A stretch of 16,135 nt of DNA from Nitrospirales bacterium (lineage in GTDB: Bacteria; Nitrospirota; Nitrospiria; Nitrospirales; UBA8639), in the NCBI GenBank assembly GCA_029261305.1, contig JAJDBO010000064.1:1-16135 (forward strand), in the 5' to 3' direction. Position numbers and translations under genes: made by a program. The notes beneath the pieces were generated by a model. That model did no database searches and had not been told where the DNA came from. It saw only the letters and a program-made list of their open reading frames with translations. Below are positions 1 through 7,221 of the stretch, one piece after another. Numbering within the stretch: position 1 is the first letter of the stretch; each line of letters begins with the position of its first letter.

Positions 1-1008
1 TATATCCGTACAGGAATGGATCGGTTTGATCATGCGAGTGCGGCCAAGGTTCACAAGTGGGGTGTTGGACCATCTGTCGATGGTCTGTTTCTGCAATCAA
101 ACTTGGGCATTATCACTCACATGACCGTGTGGCTGACTCCAATGCCAAAATATTTTCAACAGTTGTATTTTACGCTGGAGGACGCCTCACATTTTGATGC
201 CGTTATCGATGCGTTTCAATCGCTCCGTATGCAGCAAGTCATCGGGACCTCTTGTTCGTTGTTTAATGATTACCGAGTGCTATGGATGCAGGGGCAGTAC
301 CCCTATGTACAAACCGAGAGTCTTACGCCGCTGCCAGATAAGGTCAAGAAAGAGTTACTTGTATCGAATCGGGAGGCAAACTGGTTTGGCGAAGCCGCGA
401 TTTGTAGTGAGACATTGGAATCAGTCATGGCAAAACAGCAAGTGATGACGGATCGGTTGGGTGCCATGGTTAAGGATCTCACGTTTACTGCCGTGAACAG
501 TCATAATCCTTTCTTCAGCCGTTCGGTCGGCACCGGGCTTGGCAGTGCGTACTGGCGAAAGAAAACTCCACCGCCTATCGATATGGATCCAGACAGAGAT
601 CAGTGTGGTGTGATCTGGTGTTCGCCCGTCGTGGCATTTACGGGAAGTGCCGTCTCGCGTTGCGTGGATATTATTCATGATACGCTCCTGGCTCATGCAT
701 TTGAACCGGGCATTTCTATTCAAGGGATTACGGAACGATGCGCTTACGTGGTCGCTTCCATCACCTACGATCGAGAAGAACCAGGCCAGGATGAGGCGGC
801 TTCGGCATGCTACGAAGCACTTGTCGGACAGCTGTCCCAAGCAGGATGTATTCCGTACCGGCTCGGGATTCAAGGCATGAACAACTTGCCAGACTCACAA
901 GGCGAATATGGAAGACTCCTGATGACTCTCAAACGCGCATTAGACCCCCACGACATTCTTGCTCCAGGTCGGTATGACTTCCGAAACGAATGGCCACCTT
1001 CACCATGA
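1..1008 (+). CDS. FAD-linked oxidase C-terminal part, 4-cresol dehydrogenase / vanillyl-alcohol oxidase type (5' truncated)
   Basis: The reading frame is open from the first base of the window, so the N-terminal FAD-binding (PCMH-type) domain lies outside; 335 codons are visible. Just inside the edge are YIRTGMDRF and then GVGPSVDGLF with QSNLGI (visible residues about 21-37), the substrate-domain start typical of the VAO/PCMH flavoprotein family (4-cresol dehydrogenase, vanillyl-alcohol oxidase, eugenol hydroxylase). The C-terminus has LKRALDPHDILAPGRYDF, the usual family ending. These enzymes oxidise para-substituted phenols with covalently bound FAD and pass electrons to a cytochrome c or O2. 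The substrate here cannot be read from the sequence, and no cytochrome partner is visible. The stop codon overlaps the next gene's start (ATGA), so the two are probably cotranscribed and translationally coupled. Family call is confident; substrate is unknown. Confidence 0.85.
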   Translation, partial: YIRTGMDRFDHASAAKVHKWGVGPSVDGLFLQSNLGIITHMTVWLTPMPKYFQQLYFTLEDASHFDAVIDAFQSLRMQQVIGTSCSLFNDYRVLWMQGQYPYVQTESLTPLPDKVKKELLVSNREANWFGEAAICSETLESVMAKQQVMTDRLGAMVKDLTFTAVNSHNPFFSRSVGTGLGSAYWRKKTPPPIDMDPDRDQCGVIWCSPVVAFTGSAVSRCVDIIHDTLLAHAFEPGISIQGITERCAYVVASITYDREEPGQDEAASACYEALVGQLSQAGCIPYRLGIQGMNNLPDSQGEYGRLLMTLKRALDPHDILAPGRYDFRNEWPPSP

Positions 1009-1811
1009 AACGACAACATCTATTTGAATTCGAAGATCAGACCTGGCTCCCTCAGCGATTTCGCAATTACCTCACGGATATTCTGCGCCACCTCAACCAC
1101 AACTTGTATACCTGCGTGGCGCCCAAGATGAAAGAGGTGATGCAACGATCCCCTTGCGACCATGTTATCGATTTGTGTTCCGGAGCTTCAGGCCCGTGGG
1201 CCACGTTGATCCACGCGCTCAATGCTCAAGGACAGTATCCTATCAGCATAACGCTGACTGATAAGTACCCAAACCCTGCGGTTTCAGACACCTGGTCACC
1301 CCACACATCTTCTCACATCCATTACTCGACTGAACCCATTGATGCCACAGCAGTCCCCATTTACTTCAATGGCTTTCGCACGCTCTTTACGTGCTTTCAT
1401 CACTTCACACCTCCAGAAGCCATTGCTTTGCTACAAGATGCGGCCACACGAAATGCACCGATAGGAATTTTTGAATTTACGGAGAGAACGTGGGGGAATG
1501 TGTTAGGAATGTTTGTTTCATCACTCGGGATTTTCTTTCTCACCCCAACGATGAAACCATTGACAGGAGGACGGCTCTTTTGGACATATGTGATTCCTCT
1601 GATTCCCTTGCTCTACTGCTGGGATGGAATCGTCTCACACCTACGAACGTATACCGTCCAAGAATTACACTCAATGGCCAGTCAAGTCCACCATGATCAT
1701 TACGACTGGGAAGTGGGGTTATTGGAAACCCAATACCCTCACAAAAAAATTTCGTACTTGGTTGGATGCCCCGAATGGAAGCAGATGACACACACGAAAA
1801 TGGAAGGGTAA
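1005..1811 (+). CDS. class I SAM-dependent methyltransferase with hydrophobic C-terminal half
   Basis: The 268-residue protein starts at ATG 1005, which shares an ATGA overlap with the upstream flavoprotein stop. An in-frame ATG at 990 is possible, but neither start has a Shine-Dalgarno sequence, and MKRQHLFEFED is the more natural N-terminus. SAM-binding motif I is VIDLCSGASG (residues 54-63), and the acidic motif II residue is D86 in LTDKYPNP. GFRTLFTCFHHFTPPEA resembles the post-I motif region of Rossmann methyltransferases. Two hydrophobic stretches (about residues 160-185 and 190-212) suggest membrane association. The methyl acceptor is not evident. Coupling to a phenol-oxidase-type flavoprotein hints at a joint modification of a small, perhaps aromatic or lipid-soluble, molecule; that is inference only. 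Confidence 0.8.
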   Translation: MKRQHLFEFEDQTWLPQRFRNYLTDILRHLNHNLYTCVAPKMKEVMQRSPCDHVIDLCSGASGPWATLIHALNAQGQYPISITLTDKYPNPAVSDTWSPHTSSHIHYSTEPIDATAVPIYFNGFRTLFTCFHHFTPPEAIALLQDAATRNAPIGIFEFTERTWGNVLGMFVSSLGIFFLTPTMKPLTGGRLFWTYVIPLIPLLYCWDGIVSHLRTYTVQELHSMASQVHHDHYDWEVGLLETQYPHKKISYLVGCPEWKQMTHTKMEG

Positions 1812-1901
1812 CGCAATTTCAAAGAAACAGAGAAGGGTGGGCTACAGGAGCGGCTTGAGTCTCCAACTCCATTCGATAGCACTTCCACGGACTAACCGAC
1901 T

Positions 1902-2996
1902 TCAGGCAGGTTTCTTCTCTGGTGAGTCAGGTGTAAGCTTGGTTTCTGTTTCATCCTCATACGAACCAGGCATGATCAGATCACCTTGGATTCGTTCGAG
2001 TTCTTTCTGCAATTCTTTCGGATTGGCACTTGAATTGATGAGCTGCTGAAGCTTTGTTAACTTCGTCGAGAGGTGCATGCGATGTTGCAAGGTTTTTTCA
2101 GCATAGCGGGTTTTCGCGGCCTGCTCTTGGGCAGCCAGCATATCTCGGGTATCCCCACGAACCAGCGCTTCCACAGCAGCGGTCAGACGATTGAGTATGC
2201 GGTGAACCGCCCCAGCTGAGAATCCCCCCAACAGTGCTAAGAGTGGCTGACCAAATCCCTGCCATGTTGCGCGCTTTATCCCCTCATCTGCATATGACTC
2301 GACAGGGATTAGTGAACCCAGCATGGTGCCAGCCAGCAACCCAAGCACAAATCGAATCCAATACGAGGACTCATACAACGGATCAAACGTACCCTCTTGA
2401 ATATACCGCTTGGCCTGAAAAAGAGCTCCGAATGATGCACCAATTGCTGCCGCACTTAATAAAAACATTTCGTTGAGAAAGAGAGGAAAACCTGAATTGT
2501 GTAAAAGGCTGAAGTGGTCAGGATGACCATCAACGTCCGGTGATAAGCTCACGATGATCAGACCAATGAGAGAAATAATTGCGACGAACATCATTCTGCG
2601 AATCAGCGGCACCGGCCCCAAAAAATGCCAGGCACTCCCTTTAGCCTCTTCATTTGCAAGAAGAAGAACCGTACGAGGCGTCGCCGGTGCGATGATATCT
2701 GACAATTGCCCATGAATCATCGCCAGATTTCGAACATGATGGTTCAACCCCTGATGAGGAATAATTGGATTTTCTGGGATACGATCTCCTGAAGAGACCA
2801 TGTTGCCTTTCTCCTCAGAAAAACCAGCGAATACCTTCTCCTCTTGAACCATATAATGGGTAAGCCCCTCCATTAGAGCGCCTGGCACTTTTAGTCCAGA
2901 CGCAAACGCATATCGGGACATGGCTTGACATTCATGCAAAAGTTCATCTCCCACTGACAAATCAACATGACGAATCGATTTCCCGACATCTTCCAT
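1902..2996 (-). CDS. hypothetical membrane protein, four predicted transmembrane helices and C-terminal coiled coil
   Basis: The 364-residue protein starts at ATG 2996, preceded at a 7-nt spacing by AAGGA. I do not recognise a family. The first 130 residues are soluble and predicted cytoplasmic, with several His residues (QGLNHHVRN). Four hydrophobic segments follow at about 135-151, 172-194, 212-231 and 249-268, the last three rich in Gly/Ala small-residue packing motifs (AAAIGASFGALF, GLLAGTMLGS, LLGGFSAGAVH). From about 268 to 340 the chain is charged and helical with a likely coiled coil, ending in an acidic and lysine-rich tail. The gene stands alone: it converges with the methyltransferase gene, and a tRNA gene lies upstream on the same strand. 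It could be a membrane scaffold or sensor, but nothing in the sequence decides this. Confidence 0.8.
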   Translation of the reverse strand: MEDVGKSIRHVDLSVGDELLHECQAMSRYAFASGLKVPGALMEGLTHYMVQEEKVFAGFSEEKGNMVSSGDRIPENPIIPHQGLNHHVRNLAMIHGQLSDIIAPATPRTVLLLANEEAKGSAWHFLGPVPLIRRMMFVAIISLIGLIIVSLSPDVDGHPDHFSLLHNSGFPLFLNEMFLLSAAAIGASFGALFQAKRYIQEGTFDPLYESSYWIRFVLGLLAGTMLGSLIPVESYADEGIKRATWQGFGQPLLALLGGFSAGAVHRILNRLTAAVEALVRGDTRDMLAAQEQAAKTRYAEKTLQHRMHLSTKLTKLQQLINSSANPKELQKELERIQGDLIMPGSYEDETETKLTPDSPEKKPA

Positions 2997-3257
2997 ATCG
3001 TTTTCCTTGGCTTCAATCCATGTATCAGGGTTGCCTTACCCTCGTAATTGAGATCATAAGGCTAGACAACAAGAACTGAATACACCTCCATTAATTGCTC
3101 TACGCTACTCCTCTGTTAATTGCAACGGAAATTACGAAGCTCCTGAACATTTTCCTGCTGCCTGAACGCTTTGAGACAGGACATCAAAAAACGAAATATT
3201 AACGAGGAATTGGGGTTTGCCACCGAAAGAGCATAGGTTCGCACTTCCCGTCACAAA

Positions 3258-3295
3258 ACAAAAGCCCTTTGACCATATGATCAAAAGGCTTTTGT
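3258..3295 (-). terminator. rho-independent terminator downstream of tRNA-Asn
   Basis: On the minus strand, CAAAAGCC and GGCTTTTG form the base of a stem that continues, with one mismatch, into TTTGA/TCAAA around a short ATCATATGG-type loop. It is followed by a T-rich run (GTTTTG). It begins only a few bases after the tRNA CCA end, so it fits as that gene's terminator. The stem is nearly symmetrical and could also work on the plus strand, where TTTGTTTAAA follows. Confidence 0.75.
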
Positions 3296-3302
3296 TTAAA
3301 AT

Positions 3303-3378
3303 TGGCTCCTCGGGCAAGACTCGAACTTGCGACCAATCGGTTAACAGCCGACCGCTCTACCAACTGAGCTACCGAGGA
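3303..3378 (-). tRNA. tRNA-Asn (anticodon GUU), CCA encoded
   Basis: The minus strand folds as a full cloverleaf of 76 nt including an encoded 3' CCA. The acceptor stem is TCCTCGG/CCGAGGA with discriminator G. The D arm is GCTC-AGTTGGTA-GAGC. The anticodon stem-loop carries CTGTTAACC, giving anticodon GTT (Asn). The T arm contains the canonical GTTCGAGTC. A strong terminator follows directly. The gene lies downstream of the oxidoreductase operon on the same strand but is probably transcribed separately. Confidence 0.97.
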
Positions 3379-3406
3379 ACACGATTATTGAAATTTGCTA
3401 TCGTGT
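3379..3406 (-). other. hairpin directly 5' of tRNA-Asn
   Basis: ACACGAT (minus strand 3406-3400) and ATCGTGT (3385-3379) form a 7-bp stem around a 14-nt A/T-rich loop. It abuts the first base of the mature tRNA at 3378, so it would lie in the precursor leader next to the RNase P cut site. No function can be assigned; it may be incidental. Confidence 0.35.
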
Positions 3407-3431
3407 GGTATCACAGACAAACGAGTTACAT

Positions 3432-3458
3432 CATATACTGAGCTTATTTTGGGATCAA
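3432..3458 (-). promoter_or_regulatory. possible sigma70-like promoter for tRNA-Asn
   Basis: On the minus strand, TTGATC (3458-3453) and TATATG (3437-3432) are separated by a short 15-bp spacer. Both boxes match the consensus at 4 of 6 positions. The location would place the start of transcription about 45 nt before the tRNA. The match is weak and no better candidate was seen. Confidence 0.3.
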
Positions 3459-3465
3459 TAGGAAG

Positions 3466-3504
3466 AGGTCCAGGAGAGATAATTTTTAATGTATAACCTG
3501 GCCT
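3466..3504 (-). terminator. possible terminator hairpin after the oxidoreductase operon
   Basis: Five bases past the stop of the last operon gene (3510), AGGCCAGG pairs with CCTGGACCT (one bulged A) around a loop of about 22 nt. No T-run follows, so it is a weak intrinsic terminator at best. It may instead stabilise the mRNA 3' end. Confidence 0.35.
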
Positions 3505-3509
3505 AAGAA

Positions 3510-3773
3510 TCAAAATTGGAAATCGTCGGAGTCTTCCTCACCCTCTTCGGCTTCGGCAGCTCCTCCCTCGGACAGCGCAACATAATGACGAGCCCATGAT
3601 AAATAGATATTTCCACTGTCTTTCATGGCATCAGCACCCATTGTCAACTTTTTGACCACATCTGGATCACCACCAGTCGTTTGTATTTCTTGAGCTCGAA
3701 TTTCAAGCATTTGGTAAAATTGACTCATGTGGCTATTAATCCCATTCATGAGCTCTCTCAGGTCTTGACCCAT
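3510..3773 (-). CDS. small accessory subunit of 2-oxoacid:ferredoxin oxidoreductase (ForE-like)
   Basis: This 87-residue protein closes the oxidoreductase gene cluster. The frame is open further upstream to 3848, but that longer start lies inside a strong hairpin (3832-3871) and gives an implausible Cys/Arg-rich N-terminus (MCRRALLCRR). The ATG at 3773 gives MGQDLRELMNGINSHM and is preferred, although the AAGG upstream is rather distant. The protein is mostly helical (IRAQEIQTTGGDPDVVKKL), contains no cysteine and ends in a very acidic tail (EAEEGEEDSDDFQF). Position and size match the small extra subunits of five-subunit For enzymes in Hydrogenobacter and Nitrospira, so a structural or ferredoxin-docking role is inferred. 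I assign it by context rather than by a recognised motif. Confidence 0.65.
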   Translation of the reverse strand: MGQDLRELMNGINSHMSQFYQMLEIRAQEIQTTGGDPDVVKKLTMGADAMKDSGNIYLSWARHYVALSEGGAAEAEEGEEDSDDFQF

Positions 3774-3831
3774 ATCGTGTAACCCTAACCTTTCTCCCAA
3801 CTGTGAAATCTTGGCGGTCCGCCTACATAAC

Positions 3832-3871
3832 AAAGCCCTGCGACACATAAAAATCGATGCCGCAGGGCTTT
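3832..3871 (-). terminator. strong hairpin between the ferredoxin and small-subunit genes (attenuator or processing site)
   Basis: AAAGCCCTGCG and CGCAGGGCTTT form a perfect 11-bp stem around an 18-nt loop. On the minus strand, which is the operon's coding strand, only GTTATG follows, so termination should be partial; on the plus strand TTTTT runs out of the stem. It lies between the stop of the ferredoxin-like gene (3896) and the start of the last gene (3773). It could lower expression of that gene or protect the upstream mRNA. Confidence 0.6.
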
Positions 3872-3895
3872 TTAAGCCTTATCTCCGTATCCGCT

Positions 3896-4174
3896 TTACC
3901 CTTGATAGGCCTGCCCTAACTCGGCAGCTTCACCAGCTTTACTCATTAAAACGCCATCGGCCCCAACTGCAACCATTTCAATCGCTTCGTGTTTGGCTGC
4001 GTCACAGACAACCTTACACAACTCACACCCCTTACACCGATTGATAACAACTTCAGCGACCATCTTTTCGCTATTGAGATCTAACGTATTGGCCTCAGGG
4101 CAATACATGATACAAAGCCGGCACCCCTTTTTGGCAACACATTTTTCATCCGTTACAAGCGCTACGTTATACAT
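3896..4174 (-). CDS. 2[4Fe-4S] ferredoxin-like subunit of 2-oxoacid:ferredoxin oxidoreductase (delta type)
   Basis: The 92-residue protein carries two cysteine clusters. The first is C12-x5-C18-x2-C21-x3-C25-P and the second C47-x2-C50-x2-C53-x3-C57. The second is a regular bacterial [4Fe-4S] motif; the first has five instead of two residues between its first two cysteines. It would relay electrons between the catalytic TPP/FeS core and free ferredoxin in the cytoplasm. It starts 23 nt after the gamma-subunit stop, preceded by a weak AAAGG. The last 25 residues are Ala/Gly-rich without cysteines. Four-subunit PORs in archaea and many bacteria carry such a delta subunit, so the role is well supported by context. 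Confidence 0.85.
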   Translation of the reverse strand: MYNVALVTDEKCVAKKGCRLCIMYCPEANTLDLNSEKMVAEVVINRCKGCELCKVVCDAAKHEAIEMVAVGADGVLMSKAGEAAELGQAYQG

Positions 4175-4197
4175 GAATGACTACCTTTTCCCTAAGT

Positions 4198-4893
4198 TTA
4201 TGCCGCCGCGACGGCTAATTCGATATTATTTTTTGCTGCCCATTCACCCGCCATCTCGTAGGCACGAATCACGGTATCTAAATTTTTCTTTAACAACATT
4301 TCTTTTTTCGCAAACTTCTTTTTAATAGCTTCGTCTAGGGTGGCAGTTCCACCGGAGGCCACGAACTTCTTTCCAAACCGTTCTTGAAGTGCCCCGTCGA
4401 GACCTTCTAAGGACACACATTTGGTAATTCCAGCAACTGACCCAATCATGGTCATATTCGTTGAAAGTTCCGTCCCTGCAACTTCTAGAGCGACCTGAGT
4501 CCCTGCAATATAGAACACTGCCACGTTTAAATCTTTCAAAGTCTTCTCATCTTCCTTAGTCAGGAGCGGCATGTCAGAATTAATGACGACGACTCCGCCC
4601 TCTTTAATCCCTGAATAAAATGGCATGGTATAGCTCTTGCCTAGCGTAATCACCTGAGGATGAAAGACTTCAATCACATCGGGGAACACGAGCTCCCCTC
4701 GATCCCAAATTCTTTTCACACCAATCCTGCAATAGCTTTCGGCTGGGGCCATACGTTTTTCAGCGCCAAAAAATGGATTAGAGATCGCAAACTTCCCATC
4801 ACGGGAGGCCGCCATGGCCATCACATGGGCTGCGGTGACCGCACCTTGCCCTCCAAGTCCAGACATTCGAATATTGAGTCTACTTTTGATCAT
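4198..4893 (-). CDS. forG: 2-oxoacid:ferredoxin oxidoreductase, gamma subunit
   Basis: The 231-residue protein begins IRMSGLGGQGAVTAA (G12-G17), the signature of the POR/KOR gamma domain, and continues with FGAEKRMAPAESYCRI, which matches the conserved region that contacts the CoA-binding and catalytic core. Length fits the family. ATG 4893 is preceded by AGGAGG at a good spacing. The gene lies between the beta gene (32 nt away) and the ferredoxin-like gene, as expected for one operon. Together with alpha and beta it would catalyse reversible, ferredoxin-dependent oxidative decarboxylation of pyruvate or 2-oxoglutarate, run reductively in the reverse TCA cycle. The substrate cannot be decided from this subunit. 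An Ala-rich end (NIELAVAAA) is unremarkable. Confidence 0.9.
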   Translation of the reverse strand: MIKSRLNIRMSGLGGQGAVTAAHVMAMAASRDGKFAISNPFFGAEKRMAPAESYCRIGVKRIWDRGELVFPDVIEVFHPQVITLGKSYTMPFYSGIKEGGVVVINSDMPLLTKEDEKTLKDLNVAVFYIAGTQVALEVAGTELSTNMTMIGSVAGITKCVSLEGLDGALQERFGKKFVASGGTATLDEAIKKKFAKKEMLLKKNLDTVIRAYEMAGEWAAKNNIELAVAAA

Positions 4894-4925
4894 AATTTTC
4901 CTCCTGAACCAAATTTTGACGCAGG

Positions 4926-5834
4926 TTAAGCTTTTGTTGCTGCCAGCTGTCTTTTGGCCTCGGCTTTTCGTTCTTTTTCTTTTGCTGCCATTTCGGTCAA
5001 CAGCTCTTTGGCCTGATCACTGATATATTCTCTGTACGCGAACCTTTCGGTCGGTTTTTCGGAATCCCGCATTTCCTGAAGACCTTCCATGCTGTTCTTC
5101 CCAATTTCCAGAATACATGGCGTATACAGTTGCAAATAAGTCGGACCAATTTCGCGAGCAATATGGATCGCATTTTTAATGACTTTTTCTACAAGATTTG
5201 GCTTGCTAACAGTACAATTCACCACGTAGTGGCATCCAGACTCCCGAGCGATTTCTGGCAACCGCACCTTTTCAAAGGTCTTTCCCACAGGTGCCATCTT
5301 CGCCACAAACCCTTTTTGCATCAATCCACTTTCTTGGCCACCGGTATTGGCATACAGTTCATTGTCAAAACAAATGGTAGTAAACTTTTCTTGGCGGAAC
5401 CAAGCTTGCAGCGTCATATCAAGCCCGATATCGACTGTCGCCCCGTCACCAGCTAACACCACAACGTCTTTGACACGCCCAGGAAACCGTACAGAAAGGG
5501 CCCTTTTGAGTCCAGAAGCGATAGCATTTTGGTTTCCAAACAAGGAGTGAATATTATGAATACCTACATGTGGGAACACCAAACTCGTGCAACCTGTAGA
5601 TCCCACCATGACAGTATCTTCAGGGGCAGGAAGGGAAGCAAGAATATACCGAAAAGCCATGGATTCTGGGCACCCGGCACACAATGAATGCTCCTCAATC
5701 AGTTCCTTAGAAGTTCCAATATCTTTCCATCCGCGCTGCTCATTACCATACGTCGCACTTTTCACTAAATCTTGATATTCCGGTGGCATGATCTCATACA
5801 TTTCCGGCGCTATTTTAATTCTCTCTAAACTCAT
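4926..5834 (-). CDS. forB: 2-oxoacid:ferredoxin oxidoreductase, beta subunit (TPP and [4Fe-4S] binding)
   Basis: The 302-residue protein holds the thiamine pyrophosphate pyrophosphate-binding motif GDGATVDIG (129-137) ending in FDNELYANTGGQ (156-167), as in PorB. The four cysteines expected for the proximal [4Fe-4S] cluster are visible: C52 and C55 in HSLCAGCPES, C82 in STGCTS and C240 in YTPC. ATG 5834 follows AGGAGG at 5 nt. Length agrees with stand-alone beta subunits. The C-terminal 30 residues are a highly charged Lys/Glu/Ala helix (EMAAKEKERKAEAKRQLA) that I would not expect in the core fold and that may contact another subunit. The gene is preceded by alpha (64 nt) and followed by gamma (32 nt). 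Confidence 0.93.
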   Translation of the reverse strand: MSLERIKIAPEMYEIMPPEYQDLVKSATYGNEQRGWKDIGTSKELIEEHSLCAGCPESMAFRYILASLPAPEDTVMVGSTGCTSLVFPHVGIHNIHSLFGNQNAIASGLKRALSVRFPGRVKDVVVLAGDGATVDIGLDMTLQAWFRQEKFTTICFDNELYANTGGQESGLMQKGFVAKMAPVGKTFEKVRLPEIARESGCHYVVNCTVSKPNLVEKVIKNAIHIAREIGPTYLQLYTPCILEIGKNSMEGLQEMRDSEKPTERFAYREYISDQAKELLTEMAAKEKERKAEAKRQLAATKA

Positions 5835-5898
5835 ATCGGCCTCCTCTATTTTTTCGGCAATTTACCTAAATTTTCACTGGTATTGGTGATATTAGTTT

Positions 5899-7107
5899 TC
5901 AGCTTCCACGGCCAGCCAATGCCACATTCTTAATCCCGAGAAGGGTTTTAATGTCAGCCGCAATGATCTCTGGTGGCAAGGTCATTCCGCCACAGACACG
6001 TGGTCCCTCATACACTCTTTCACTATTGGGGATAGTCGCCTTGATTTCTCTCGCCATCCAACCGGTGACGTTAAACTCCGGCACAATAATATGCTTCGCA
6101 TTCTTGGTGGCTTCACGAATCTCTTCTCCTGGCCAGGGACGCAGTGATTTAATTTTCACAATGCCAACATCAATGCCATCCTCTTCTAGTAATATCTTTG
6201 CTTCTCGCCCTTGCGAAACCGCCGTCCCAGAAGAAACGATTAAAATATCCGCATCAGGGTTTTCAACTTCGATCAAACCATCCAGCCATCTAACGGTATG
6301 TTTTCGAGAGCGTTCAACGGCAGCCCACACTTCTTGCTGCCAACTTGCATGAGTGGCATAACTGATATAGTTACTTTTCATGACAAACGGGTCACGCATC
6401 ATTCGAACTGGAGGACATTCCATGTCCATGCACGGCACTGGAGACCGATACGGATCATATGGTGGGAGGCACATATCAGCAGGAGTAAGATTCACCATGT
6501 CTTTGGTATGCGTTACGAAAAACCCATCACAACAAAGGGCCAACGGCAAATGGACATCTGGTTCTTCGGATACTATGTATCCTTTCAGAATCCAGTCATA
6601 AAAGTCTTGAGCCGTTTCCGCATGCCAGACCAACATGCCCGTATTTAAGAGATAGGAAATTTCCAATGTATCTGGTTGGATGGACAGTGGCGAGTTAATG
6701 CCCCGACACGTCACAATCATTTGAATAGGGAGGCGTGCACCAGCCCACATCGGAAAATTTTCCATCGCACGCATGGTTCCAGGACCTGCTGTGGTTGTAA
6801 AGACGCGAGCACCACCAAAAGCCGCTCCGGCACATTGAGACATGACCGCGAATTCACTTTCGCCTCGGAAATAGTCTCCGATATAGCCTTCTGCGAATAA
6901 TTCACCAATCAACGCCGCTGCTTCACTTTGCGGGGTGATGGGATACGCAATCATCACATCACAATTCGCTCGACGAAGGGCTTCCTTGATGACTTCACTG
7001 CCAGTATAGAAGCATGGGGTTCGCTCAGAATCATGCATCATCTGCCATGGATCTGTAATAGTCTGTCCTACTTTATTTTTTTCACCAACTGACGATTGAG
7101 TTGCCAT
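5899..7107 (-). CDS. forA: 2-oxoacid:ferredoxin oxidoreductase, alpha subunit
   Basis: The 402-residue protein contains YPITPQSE (55-62), the pyrimidine-binding domain signature of POR alpha subunits, then RGESEFAVMSQCAGAAF and TTTAGPGTMRAMENFP, and a C-terminal transketolase-like domain (ILIVSSGTAVSQGREA, then IVKIKSLRPWPGEEI). It binds TPP together with the beta subunit and provides part of the 2-oxoacid site. ATG 7107 has an excellent AGGAGG 7 nt upstream. Length matches stand-alone alpha subunits of multi-subunit enzymes. A 114-nt gap with small hairpins separates it from the upstream 203-aa subunit gene. An N-terminal extension of about 33 residues before the family core may be specific to this lineage. 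In autotrophs with such operons the enzyme drives reductive carboxylation in the reverse TCA cycle. Confidence 0.93.
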   Translation of the reverse strand: MATQSSVGEKNKVGQTITDPWQMMHDSERTPCFYTGSEVIKEALRRANCDVMIAYPITPQSEAAALIGELFAEGYIGDYFRGESEFAVMSQCAGAAFGGARVFTTTAGPGTMRAMENFPMWAGARLPIQMIVTCRGINSPLSIQPDTLEISYLLNTGMLVWHAETAQDFYDWILKGYIVSEEPDVHLPLALCCDGFFVTHTKDMVNLTPADMCLPPYDPYRSPVPCMDMECPPVRMMRDPFVMKSNYISYATHASWQQEVWAAVERSRKHTVRWLDGLIEVENPDADILIVSSGTAVSQGREAKILLEEDGIDVGIVKIKSLRPWPGEEIREATKNAKHIIVPEFNVTGWMAREIKATIPNSERVYEGPRVCGGMTLPPEIIAADIKTLLGIKNVALAGRGS

Positions 7108-7130
7108 GATTACGCCTCCTTCAATTTAGG

Positions 7131-7180
7131 GCCAAATGGCTATGGGATCATAGTGCAAAGCATATATTCAGGTCTTTGCA
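7131..7180 (-). other. intercistronic hairpins between the accessory-subunit and alpha genes
   Basis: The 114-nt gap (7108-7221) contains two adjacent inverted repeats. TGCAAAG/CTTTGCA (7154-7160 with 7174-7180) forms a 7-bp stem with a 13-nt loop. CTATG/CATAG (7140-7144 with 7149-7153) has a 4-nt loop. A third short one, GCC-AAAT-GGC, is at 7131-7140. No T-run follows on the coding strand, so these look more like mRNA-processing or stability elements than a terminator. A weak promoter-like TTGTCC-n18-TATATG also overlaps the first hairpin. Confidence 0.4.
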
Positions 7181-7221
7181 TTTTGGACAATTTTCTTACT
7201 GTGCATTTTCACTCTTGCGCT

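Noticed and set aside
421..873. 150-codon minus-strand frame inside the flavoprotein gene
   Set aside because: Antisense shadow with Cys/Arg/His-rich composition and no recognisable fold; the plus strand carries clear family motifs.
3258..3378. tRNA gene as a possible integration site for a mobile element
   Set aside because: No integrase gene and no direct repeat of the tRNA 3' end was seen nearby; the hairpin next to it is an ordinary terminator.
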